A stretch of 5,205 nucleotides of DNA from CAOJBM01 sp051872535. Its GTDB lineage: Bacteria; Bacillota_I; Bacilli_A; RF39; UBA660. A program made the translations under genes and the position numbers. Under the pieces are notes generated by a model that worked only from the letters and a program-made list of their open reading frames with translations, did no database searches and was not told the origin of the DNA. The stretch's first letter is position 1. Each line of letters begins with the position of its first letter. The stretch covers positions 1 through 5,205 of the forward strand of contig JBJEDY010000069.1 of the NCBI GenBank assembly GCA_051872535.1, in the 5' to 3' direction. This document shows, one piece after another, positions 1 to 5,157 of the stretch.

Positions 1-75
1 CTTAAGTTAAATAAACAAGAATTTATTTTATTTAGTGATGATATTTACAGAGGAAAAACCTTCGACCTAGAATAA
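1..75 (+). CDS. 3' end of a protein gene cut by the window edge (hypothetical)
   Basis: Frame 1 is open from the first base and ends in TAA at 73-75, giving 24 residues that finish ...DDIYRGKTFDLE. The other two forward frames hit stops within the first ten bases, and the residue mix (alternating hydrophobic and charged) is protein-like rather than the Lys/Asn/Ile noise of AT-rich intergenic DNA here. There is no start codon inside the window, so this would be the C-terminus of a longer gene. It is too short to assign a family. An open frame of this length can occur by chance in such DNA, so the call is moderate. The following 118 bases separate it from the next gene. Confidence 0.45.
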   Translation, partial: LKLNKQEFILFSDDIYRGKTFDLE

Positions 76-160
76 ATGCGAGTGATATAAGCTACCGAAA
101 TCTTGATTTAGTGTAGCGACAGGAACGAAGCATTTTTCGACGGTCGGTAGTGATGACGAA
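76..160 (+). ncRNA. candidate structured RNA or leader element
   Basis: This gene-free stretch has about 43% G+C, clearly above the surrounding DNA, and contains nested complementary segments. Fold A pairs GCTAC (91-95) with GTAGC (113-117), capped by AAAT/ATTT (98-101 with 106-109). Fold B pairs CTACCGA (92-98) with TCGGTAG (144-150), plus a G-T pair 91/151, around a small CGAA/TTCG hairpin (126-129 with 136-139). The two folds use the same 5' strand and exclude each other. In fold A the freed 3' strand could instead pair with TCGACC at 62-67. No U-run follows, so it is not a simple terminator. It does not match a riboswitch or ribozyme class I recognise. It could be the leader of the 194-418 gene, an independent small RNA, a packaging-type RNA of the phage, or a DNA-level protein site. 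Strand is assumed from the flanking genes. Confidence 0.35.
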
Positions 161-174
161 TTATAATATTATTA
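161..174 (+). promoter_or_regulatory. probable -10 region of the 194-418 gene
   Basis: A perfect TATAAT lies at 162-167, about 27 bases before the ATG at 194. No good -35 hexamer sits 16-18 bases upstream; that region is instead part of the 3' arm of the structured element. The 14 bases TTATAATATTATTA (161-174) also occur, inverted, as the -10 region of the minus-strand gene at 4896-5120, which supports a promoter role and hints at a shared factor. Without a -35 the promoter may need an activator. Confidence 0.4.
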
Positions 175-193
175 GTAAAGGGGAAATAAATGT

Positions 194-418
194 ATGATTA
201 TTAATAACACTCTATATCTTATAGGAGTTAATCCAAATGATAAAAAGGATTATGTGATACTTAAATTCTGTGATTCAACATCTAATATTTTCGATGTTGT
301 TAGTAAAAGGACTAATGACGAAAACTTAGAATTGTTTAATCTTTATAATGTGGAATTAAGCCTGTCTAATCATAGTAAATACGGTTTAAGGTTAGAACTA
401 GTCAATATATGGAGGTAG
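194..418 (+). CDS. small hypothetical protein (74 aa)
   Basis: The gene encodes 74 residues with no family I recognise. The ATG at 194 is chosen because AAAGGGGA (177-184) lies about ten bases upstream; the ATG at 190 in another frame gives only a four-codon peptide. The protein has no membrane segment or signal peptide. Segments such as NTLYLIGV and YVILKFC near the N-terminus, then VELSL and LRLELVNIW near the end, alternate hydrophobic residues and suggest a mostly beta fold. A small OB-like or barrel domain is possible, but this is a guess. It stands alone between the structured element at 76-160 and the terminator at 423-450, so it looks like a separately transcribed unit rather than part of the downstream replication operon. 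Coding is likely given the ribosome site, terminator and residue composition; the function is unknown. Confidence 0.75.
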   Translation: MIINNTLYLIGVNPNDKKDYVILKFCDSTSNIFDVVSKRTNDENLELFNLYNVELSLSNHSKYGLRLELVNIWR

Positions 419-422
419 AATT

Positions 423-450
423 AGGAGAGTTGAAAGACTCTCTTTTATTT
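423..450 (+). terminator. intrinsic terminator after the 194-418 gene
   Basis: GAGAGT (425-430) pairs with ACTCTC (437-442) around a six-base loop. The stem extends by a G-T and an A-T pair to 423/444 and is followed at once by TTTTATTTTT. This is a standard Rho-independent terminator starting five bases after the TAG stop. It isolates the first gene from the operon that begins near 540. Confidence 0.8.
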
Positions 451-512
451 TTACATACGTTTATACTCTTATATGATGATTAAATTTGTCGATTGAATTT
501 TTTTAAAAACTA

Positions 513-542
513 TTTACAATGTATATACGAAAGTAGTATAAT
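513..542 (+). promoter_or_regulatory. sigma-A type promoter of the replication operon
   Basis: TTTACA (513-518) is followed after 18 bases by a perfect TATAAT (537-542). A transcript starting near 549 would have a leader of about 40 bases before the first ATG at 588. The promoter lies directly after the upstream terminator and before a run of co-directional, closely packed genes, so it is the natural promoter for everything to 4854. The leader carries GAAAGGG twice (552-558 and 572-578, 20 bases apart); the second is the ribosome site of the first gene, and the first has no start codon to serve. Confidence 0.7.
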
Positions 543-587
543 TAAAACATAGAAAGGGAATAAAATAAATCGAAAGGGTGTTTGATT

Positions 588-689
588 ATGAAAATGGTAT
601 CTATTAAGTATTACAATTATTATCTAAGAGGATTATTAACTTGGAATGAATATTATTGGTTAGTATATAATTTGAAAGGTAGGTATTAA
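588..689 (+). CDS. 33-aa aromatic-rich peptide (hypothetical)
   Basis: ATG at 588 with AAAGGGTG at 573-580 upstream gives 33 residues ending at TAA 687-689. Eight of the 33 residues are tyrosine and two are tryptophan, in clusters such as KYYNYYL and NEYYWLVY, with basic ends. There is no clear transmembrane run, though the middle is hydrophobic enough to sit on a membrane or bind a partner protein. It is the first gene of the operon, and the next gene starts four bases after its stop behind its own ribosome site, so its translation is plausible. I recognise no family. The alternative is that it is a short upstream reading frame whose translation tunes the genes behind it. Confidence 0.5.
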   Translation: MKMVSIKYYNYYLRGLLTWNEYYWLVYNLKGRY

Positions 690-692
690 TAT

Positions 693-902
693 ATGATGAC
701 TAATGAATTTGATTTTATACAAATAATTAAAGAAGAATGTAAAACTAAAATGAATACTTTAAATTGGTCATCTTATGAGGTAGCATTCTTTTTAGATGGA
801 TTAATATACGGATTATCTGACGAATATAGTAATCAATTTTTCAATGAACTATATGATTTAAGAAATGAATATATTGAGAAAGGAAATAATAAAAATGAAT
901 AA
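693..902 (+). CDS. small acidic hypothetical protein (69 aa)
   Basis: The start is ATG 693 (a second ATG follows immediately at 696); AGGTAGG at 677-683 provides the ribosome site nine bases upstream. The 69 residues look almost fully alpha-helical: a first helix around residues 5-21, a second through the WSSYEVAFFLDGLIYGL stretch, and a third in FFNELYDLRNEYIEKG. Hydrophobic residues fall at helix spacing, as in small dimeric or partner-binding phage early proteins. No DNA-binding motif or membrane segment is evident. Its 3' end overlaps the next gene by eight bases, so the two are probably translated together. Function unknown. Confidence 0.75.
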   Translation: MMTNEFDFIQIIKEECKTKMNTLNWSSYEVAFFLDGLIYGLSDEYSNQFFNELYDLRNEYIEKGNNKNE

Positions 903-1086
903 AAGAATTGTTGACTTTATTAAAGGGTTAAATGAGAAAGATTTAAAATATATGTATGAAAGATATTCCGATTTTGCATTTACATTTTACATTAATAATG
1001 ACTTAGATAAATGTGAAAGAGCCATAAACATTACAAATTTAATAGAAGAAACTTTACGCGATAAAGGAATTTGGAATAAGAAATAA
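895..1086 (+). CDS. small hypothetical protein (63 aa)
   Basis: I place the start at ATG 895 rather than the in-frame ATG 865, because AAAGGA at 878-883 sits before 895 while nothing like a ribosome site precedes 865. This start also gives the usual short overlap with the preceding gene (895-902). The 63 residues begin MNKRIVDFIKGL and are predicted helical throughout, with charged and aromatic residues interleaved (LKYMYERYSDFAFTFYI in the middle) and a basic end. A helical-repeat-like pairing of residues around 12-30 and 36-55 is possible. There is no recognised family and no membrane or signal segment. Together with the gene before it, this forms a pair of small early proteins of unknown role. 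Confidence 0.7.
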   Translation: MNKRIVDFIKGLNEKDLKYMYERYSDFAFTFYINNDLDKCERAINITNLIEETLRDKGIWNKK

Positions 1087-1092
1087 ACAGTA

Positions 1093-1133
1093 GGAGGACT
1101 AGTTCCTCCAGTACATAGCTGATAATAATCGGC
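1093..1133 (+). promoter_or_regulatory. two adjacent inverted repeats upstream of the regulator gene
   Basis: GGAGGA (1093-1098) and TCCTCC (1104-1109) form an inverted repeat with ACTAGT, itself a palindrome, at its centre. A second hairpin follows: GCTGAT (1118-1123) with ATCGGC (1128-1133), allowing one G-T pair, around AATA. No U-run follows, so this is not a usual terminator. The element sits in a 79-base gap just before a ribbon-helix-helix gene, and such proteins typically bind short palindromes, so it may be an autoregulatory operator. As RNA, CCTCCA at 1105-1110 is also an exact complement of TGGAGG at 1152-1157, the ribosome site of that gene, which suggests translational control. 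Confidence 0.45.
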
Positions 1134-1165
1134 AAATAAAATTTATATATTTGGAGGTTTTAAAC

Positions 1166-1324
1166 ATGAATAAAGAAGAAAAAATCTTATTAAGAATTAC
1201 TACAGAGGATAAAGAATTAATCAAACAATATTGTGAGAAATACGGATTAAGTGTAAGCAACTTTATGAGATATTGCACATTACAAAAAGTAAGAGAAGAT
1301 TTAGAAAATGAAAAGGAGGAATAG
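1166..1324 (+). CDS. ribbon-helix-helix DNA-binding protein (Arc/CopG/MobC-like, 52 aa)
   Basis: A short gene with a strong TTGGAGG site (1151-1157) before ATG 1166. The 52 residues follow the ribbon-helix-helix pattern: a beta strand EKILLRITTED (about 5-15) with alternating side chains, helix A ELIKQYCEKYG (17-27), the turn LSVSN, helix B FMRYCTLQKVRED (33-45), and an acidic tail. The spacing and the G-x-S-x-S-x-F-M type turn match the family. Such proteins dimerise so that the two strands form one sheet that reads the major groove; roles include repressors and plasmid copy-number or relaxosome accessory proteins. With no relaxase in view, a transcription regulator of this operon is the likelier role. 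The inverted repeats at 1093-1133 are a candidate target. Start and family are well supported; the exact role is inferred. Confidence 0.8.
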   Translation: MNKEEKILLRITTEDKELIKQYCEKYGLSVSNFMRYCTLQKVREDLENEKEE

Positions 1325-1329
1325 AAATA

Positions 1330-1413
1330 ATGAAAATAGTTGGATTGTTCTTTATATGTACATCAGTATTTTTAATGTTATCTCAAGTTGATAGTAAGGA
1401 GGAAAAGAAATGA
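1330..1413 (+). CDS. 27-aa single-span membrane peptide (hypothetical)
   Basis: ATG 1330 follows AAAGGAGGA (1311-1319) and gives 27 residues: MKI, then a hydrophobic run VGLFFICTSVFLMLS (about 4-18), then a charged tail DSKEEKK. This is one short membrane span, or a signal-peptide-like segment without a mature protein. Its TGA (1411-1413) overlaps the next ATG (1410) as ATGA, and the ribosome site of the next gene (AAGGAGG) lies inside its last codons, so translation of the two is probably coupled. It is too short for a typical holin. It could anchor or modulate a partner at the membrane, where phi29 replication is known to be organised by other small membrane proteins, but nothing in the sequence proves that. 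It could also be only a coupling reading frame. Confidence 0.5.
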   Translation: MKIVGLFFICTSVFLMLSQVDSKEEKK

Positions 1414-1904
1414 ATAAATCAAAAATATATGAATTATTATTTTCAACCATAAAAGATGAAGCAAGATTGTACAAATATTATATTAAAAATATTATGTGGG
1501 CATTTTTATCTGAAGAAGCAGGTTTAAATAATGTCGGTTGTAGTGCATGGGTTTCAACGTTAGCTAAACCGAGTACAGACCCGGGATTTATATATAAATG
1601 CAATCATGTTTTCTTTAATTTAGAAAATAAAAAGGAATTAATAAGAACAAGTTGTAGTATTATACCTAATAAAAACACACTACGATTAGTTATTAAATTT
1701 TTACTAACTAAGTCAAAGAAAATTGTTGAAATCCAAGCTTTAAACGAATCTAATGAATATTATGAAATGATTAAAGCTGATTATTTTAGAGATAAAAACA
1801 ATATTAATTATAGTAATCATTCACCATTTTTAAATAATTTAAATAACGACGATGACTATGTTGAATTTGCTAAAACTTTATTAAAGGAGGATTTAATAAT
1901 ATGA
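1410..1904 (+). CDS. hypothetical protein upstream of the terminal-protein candidate (164 aa)
   Basis: AAGGAGG at 1396-1402 precedes ATG 1410. The protein begins with a helical part (about 1-38, including YELLFSTIKDEARLYKYY). A middle region rich in probable beta strands follows (about 60-110: IYKCNHVFFN, LIRTSCSII, LRLVIKFLL, KKIVEIQAL), and then an Asn/Asp-rich linker with an acidic end (NNDDDYVEFAK). Cysteines at 44, 64 and 82 are not arranged as an obvious metal site. I recognise no family. The position directly before the terminal-protein gene, with an ATGA overlap at 1901-1904, suggests a replication role. The beta-rich core with an acidic tail would allow a single-stranded-DNA-binding protein, a function such elements need, but no OB-fold signature is visible and this stays a weak guess. 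Confidence 0.85.
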   Translation: MNKSKIYELLFSTIKDEARLYKYYIKNIMWAFLSEEAGLNNVGCSAWVSTLAKPSTDPGFIYKCNHVFFNLENKKELIRTSCSIIPNKNTLRLVIKFLLTKSKKIVEIQALNESNEYYEMIKADYFRDKNNINYSNHSPFLNNLNNDDDYVEFAKTLLKEDLII

Positions 1905-2707
1905 AAAATTATAATAGACAAATAAGTTCAATTACAAATAGAAAATGGGAAAAATATAGTAATGAAACTAATGTTAAATATATTAAAAGGAAATTAAAAG
2001 AATATGGAATAAATATACCAAAATATTTACAACAAGGAAAATTATCAACTAAGCAAATACAGTCTAATGTAAATAAAATAGTTCATAAAGTTAATAAAAT
2101 AAAAAATGAAGAAATTAAAAAACAAGATAAATTTAATAAAGCTATGAATAAATTAAAAGCAAAAATTGGTGAATATAATAAACAAACTAGAACTACATTA
2201 GCAATGTTTAATTATAGTTCAATAATAAATCAAGCTAAATATAATACAAGTTCTAAATATTTACAAGGTGAAAGTGTACAGTTAACATCACATTTGATAA
2301 CAAATGCCGACCAAAATGCACCACTAAAAGAAATGGGTAAGAATGGTATAATATGTAAAGATATTAATACTATTAATGAACAAATAGAAAGATTAGACAG
2401 AAAAATTGAAAATATAAAAAATATTGATTTCACAAAAGGTAATAAAGAGTTTGAAAAAATGTTTATTGATTTTTTAAATATTTATAATGAAAAAGATTAT
2501 TTAGACGATAATACAATAAATAATTTAATCCGAAAATTCAAAAATATGGACTATGCACAACAATCTTTTACGTTGGATACTGTTGTAGGATTTGCTAAAG
2601 AAAGATATAGAATTGATGATGATGTTGATTATAACGAAGATTTAACACAAGGCTTAAAAAATTACCTTGAAGATACAATAAAAGATGTTATTGAAAGGTG
2701 GAATTAA
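1901..2707 (+). CDS. putative terminal protein for protein-primed DNA replication (268 aa)
   Basis: Terminal proteins of phi29-like replicons give the hydroxyl group on which the polymerase places the first nucleotide, and they stay bound to the 5' DNA ends. Assignment here rests on three points. The gene lies directly before the protein-primed polymerase, as in phi29 and relatives. Its length matches the 266 aa of the phi29 protein. The charge layout also fits: residues 1-100 carry 26 Lys/Arg against 7 acidic residues, as expected of a DNA-binding N-domain, while residues 175-268 are net acidic (21 against 13). A likely coiled-coil helix lies near 155-175 (EQIERLDRKIENIK). The priming residue is probably a Ser, Thr or Tyr in the C-terminal third; S222 and T224 in QQSFTLD are candidates only. 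AAAGGAGG (1883-1890) precedes ATG 1901, which overlaps the upstream stop. These proteins diverge fast, so lack of recognisable sequence identity is not a strong objection. Confidence 0.65.
   Translation: MKNYNRQISSITNRKWEKYSNETNVKYIKRKLKEYGINIPKYLQQGKLSTKQIQSNVNKIVHKVNKIKNEEIKKQDKFNKAMNKLKAKIGEYNKQTRTTLAMFNYSSIINQAKYNTSSKYLQGESVQLTSHLITNADQNAPLKEMGKNGIICKDINTINEQIERLDRKIENIKNIDFTKGNKEFEKMFIDFLNIYNEKDYLDDNTINNLIRKFKNMDYAQQSFTLDTVVGFAKERYRIDDDVDYNEDLTQGLKNYLEDTIKDVIERWN
2694..2702 (+). promoter_or_regulatory. ribosome binding site that fixes the polymerase start at TTG 2710
   Basis: AAAGGTGGA overlaps the last codons of the terminal-protein gene and lies eight bases before TTG 2710. The in-frame GTG at 2698 falls inside this same purine run, so it would have no proper ribosome site of its own. 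TTG 2710, two bases past the upstream TAA, is therefore the better start. Confidence 0.65.
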
Positions 2708-2709
2708 TT

Positions 2710-4854
2710 TTGGATATTAACGAAAAATTGAAATTAAGAGAAGAAAATATAATAAATAGTTTCGTAGTTAATCAACCTATTGAAGTATATTGTGATGACC
2801 CAACTTTTGCATTTGATATTGAGGCATGTTATTTAAAAGAAAAAAATGAAATGTTGACTTATTCTATTGCAGTAATGTCGTGTAATAATAATACAGATTT
2901 GATGTATTGGTATAATTCTATTGATAATTTTTTGAAGGCATTAATTAATATAAGATGTAAAAAAGCAACGTTTATTGCACATAATACCTTATATGATATA
3001 AAGCCTATACTTCTAAAATTAGTTGAAAATTATAATATAAAACAATATAAACAGGAATTAAAAACGAAGAAAGTTTATAACAATGTAGACAATAGAAATG
3101 AAACTTTAAAATTTGGTAGTTTAGGTAAAAGGAAATTAGATAGTAATGTATTTGATTTATCAATTAAAGATGGAGTTTTTTATAAGCTTAAATTACAAAC
3201 TGAAACAACTGAAATAACATTTTTAGATAGTTATAAAATTTTACCAATGTCATTACAAAAAGCTTGTACAGAATTTTTAGGGTTAAATTTATCAAAAACA
3301 GGACTAGATTATAATATTGTTAGAGATATAAACGACAAATTAACAAACGAGGAAATGTGTTATATTTATGAAGATGTGTATGGATTATCATATTTAATAA
3401 AAATGGTAAAGATAGACGGAATTGATATAAATGAAAAACACATAATATATAGTAAAATTACATCATCATCACAAGCAATGGAAGATTATAAGAAAACTTT
3501 AGAAGAAGATTTTATACTAAAACAAAATGCTTTTAAAGATGATAAAATATATAATTATGTAGATGATAATTTATTGCATACAAAATATTATGCTACTAAA
3601 TCGCCTACTGTTAAAAGAGAAGCCGTTTTTAATAGTACTTACCCTCATATCGGGTTATTCAATGAAAAATGGTTAAGATTTAGTTATTACGGTGGATTAT
3701 GTACCCCGTGTTATGAAAATATTGAAAAATATAAAAATAACAAAAATCATAATGGAATAGTTTTAGATGTTAATTCTCTTTACCCTTATATTATGACTAG
3801 TAGATTATTACCTTATGGTGATAGTTATTATCGTGATAAACCATATAAAGATATGTCTGAAGAATATAAAAATGAAAGACCTTTATATACACAAGAAATA
3901 ACTATATATGATTTTGAAGTAAAGAAAAATAAAATGCCATTTATTCAAGTAAAAAATAATAAATATTTTAATGGTAGAGAAATAGTAAAGAACAATACAA
4001 AAGGCAGTAAAAAAATAACAATAATATTACGATTATGCAAACCCTTATTTGAGTTATTATTTGAATGTTATGATGTAAAAAGTTATGAACTTGGAGGTCA
4101 TATGGCTTTTAGAGGTGCAAATGATTTATTTGATAATTATATTAGTTTTTGGAAAAAAGTAAAAGAAACAAGTACAGGGGCAAAAAGGGCTATTGCAAAG
4201 TTAAGACAAAACGGACTTTATGGTAAATTTGGTATGAATAATAACGACAATTTGATTGAATTTAAAAACGACAACGGTAAATTTACAATTGAAAAAGGCG
4301 AAGAATACATTGGTAGTAGTGTTTATTTACCAATGGCAACATTTATAACATCATATGCTAAACAGTACTTGGTACAAGCAATTAACGCAAATTATGAAAG
4401 ATTTTTATATTGTGATACTGATAGTTTACATCTATACGGAACACTTGAAGAAGTTAAGGGCGTGAATATTGGTAAAAACACTTATGGTTATTGGGACAAT
4501 GAAATGTGTTTTAATGACTACAAATATTTATCACCAAAAAGATATGCTGAAAAAGATATTGAAACAAATAAATGGGTAATTAAATGTTGTGGTTTAACAG
4601 ATAGTATAATGGAGCAAGTTAAAGATATTAATGTGTTTGATGTATGCGAATATGATGTAAAGACTGTTAAAAAATTATTTAAAGAAAATAAAATATATGT
4701 ATCAAAAAATCCAAATGATGTTTATTATTATAAAGATGAAGAATGTACAGAAAAAATAAAAGGATTAATTAAAAGTAAAAAAAGTAAGGTTGTTAGATAT
4801 GGCACAAACATATCAGAACAACCCTACATGATTACTAAAAATTATTTCTTATAA
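2710..4854 (+). CDS. protein-primed family B DNA polymerase (phi29-like, about 714 aa)
   Basis: Replicative DNA polymerase with 3'-5' proofreading that uses a terminal protein as primer. Numbering from TTG 2710: Exo I FDIE (D36, E38), Exo II HNTLYD (N92, D96), Exo III YIYED (Y218, D222), the YxGG linker motif (326-329), motif A DVNSLYP (D353), motif B KLRQNGLYG (K497, N501, Y504), motif C YCDTDS (D569, D571) and KRY (610-612). All catalytic residues are intact. The A-to-B and B-to-C spacings (144 and 68) are close to those of phi29, so both the TPR1 and TPR2 insertions, needed for priming and for strand displacement with high processivity, appear present. The KTRG signature of primer-independent pipolin polymerases is not seen. 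At 714 aa it is much longer than phi29 pol (575 aa), with an N-terminal extension, about 50 extra residues between Exo III and motif A, and a longer C-terminus, as in larger polymerases of this class. GTG 2698 is an alternative start (718 aa). It is the last gene of the operon. Confidence 0.97.
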   Translation: MDINEKLKLREENIINSFVVNQPIEVYCDDPTFAFDIEACYLKEKNEMLTYSIAVMSCNNNTDLMYWYNSIDNFLKALINIRCKKATFIAHNTLYDIKPILLKLVENYNIKQYKQELKTKKVYNNVDNRNETLKFGSLGKRKLDSNVFDLSIKDGVFYKLKLQTETTEITFLDSYKILPMSLQKACTEFLGLNLSKTGLDYNIVRDINDKLTNEEMCYIYEDVYGLSYLIKMVKIDGIDINEKHIIYSKITSSSQAMEDYKKTLEEDFILKQNAFKDDKIYNYVDDNLLHTKYYATKSPTVKREAVFNSTYPHIGLFNEKWLRFSYYGGLCTPCYENIEKYKNNKNHNGIVLDVNSLYPYIMTSRLLPYGDSYYRDKPYKDMSEEYKNERPLYTQEITIYDFEVKKNKMPFIQVKNNKYFNGREIVKNNTKGSKKITIILRLCKPLFELLFECYDVKSYELGGHMAFRGANDLFDNYISFWKKVKETSTGAKRAIAKLRQNGLYGKFGMNNNDNLIEFKNDNGKFTIEKGEEYIGSSVYLPMATFITSYAKQYLVQAINANYERFLYCDTDSLHLYGTLEEVKGVNIGKNTYGYWDNEMCFNDYKYLSPKRYAEKDIETNKWVIKCCGLTDSIMEQVKDINVFDVCEYDVKTVKKLFKENKIYVSKNPNDVYYYKDEECTEKIKGLIKSKKSKVVRYGTNISEQPYMITKNYFL

Positions 4855-4864
4855 GTTATATATT

Positions 4865-4897
4865 AAAGCTTATACATTTGTATAGGCTTTTTATTTT
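4865..4897 (+). terminator. intrinsic terminator of the replication operon
   Basis: AAAGCTTATAC (4865-4875) and GTATAGGCTTT (4880-4890) form an 11-bp stem with a single G-T pair and an ATTT loop, followed by TTATTTT. It begins about ten bases after the polymerase stop. On the minus strand the same stem is followed by only a short T run, so it may stop the convergent 4896-5120 gene less efficiently. Confidence 0.85.
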
Positions 4898-5120
4898 ACA
4901 ATTGAATATTTAATCTTTTATATTTATTTAACCAACTAACTAAGAATTTCTTAGCCTCATCAAAATTATTAATTTTCTCATCATTTAACCTAGCTAAAAC
5001 ACCTATCCAATCTTTTTCAAAAACATAATAATTATCGTTTTTTACTCTTATAAAATAATCCTTATCAATATTAGAAAAATAAAAATTATTATTATCTTTT
5101 ATAATTTTACCTAAACTCAT
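4896..5120 (-). CDS. small hypothetical protein, convergent to the polymerase (74 aa)
   Basis: The only minus-strand gene in the window. Its ATG (5118-5120) follows a good GAGGTGG ribosome site at 5128-5134, seven bases away, and a clear promoter lies further upstream, so it is very likely real. The 74 residues start MSLGKIIKDNNNFYFS, continue with short beta-like stretches (DYFIRVKNDNYYVFE) and end in a basic helical segment (FDEAKKFLVSWLNKYKRLNI). It has no membrane span, signal peptide or known motif. It converges on the polymerase operon and its stop lies beside the shared terminator stem. In phi29-type genomes oppositely transcribed blocks are common, so it may be the end of a second transcription unit or a lone regulator. 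Function unknown. Confidence 0.8.
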   Translation of the reverse strand: MSLGKIIKDNNNFYFSNIDKDYFIRVKNDNYYVFEKDWIGVLARLNDEKINNFDEAKKFLVSWLNKYKRLNIQL

Positions 5121-5157
5121 CTACTAACCACCTCGTATTTAAAATTCCCTTAATAAT

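Noticed and set aside
149..160. Hammerhead ribozyme core suggested by AGTGATGACGAA
   Set aside because: The invariant CUGAUGA and GAAA boxes are not both present, and the flanking stems do not assemble into the three-helix junction.
865..894. Upstream ATG 865 as the start of the 63-aa gene
   Set aside because: No ribosome site precedes it, it would overlap the previous gene by 38 bases, and ATG 895 has a suitable purine-rich site.
2230..2433. 67-codon open frame on the minus strand inside the terminal-protein gene
   Set aside because: It lies opposite a well-supported gene, its Ile/Leu/Phe/Ser-rich product is what the complement of Lys/Asn-rich coding gives, and it has no convincing ribosome site.
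2710..4854. Primer-independent (pipolin-type) PolB
   Set aside because: The KTRG signature of that group is not found, and a terminal-protein candidate sits directly upstream.
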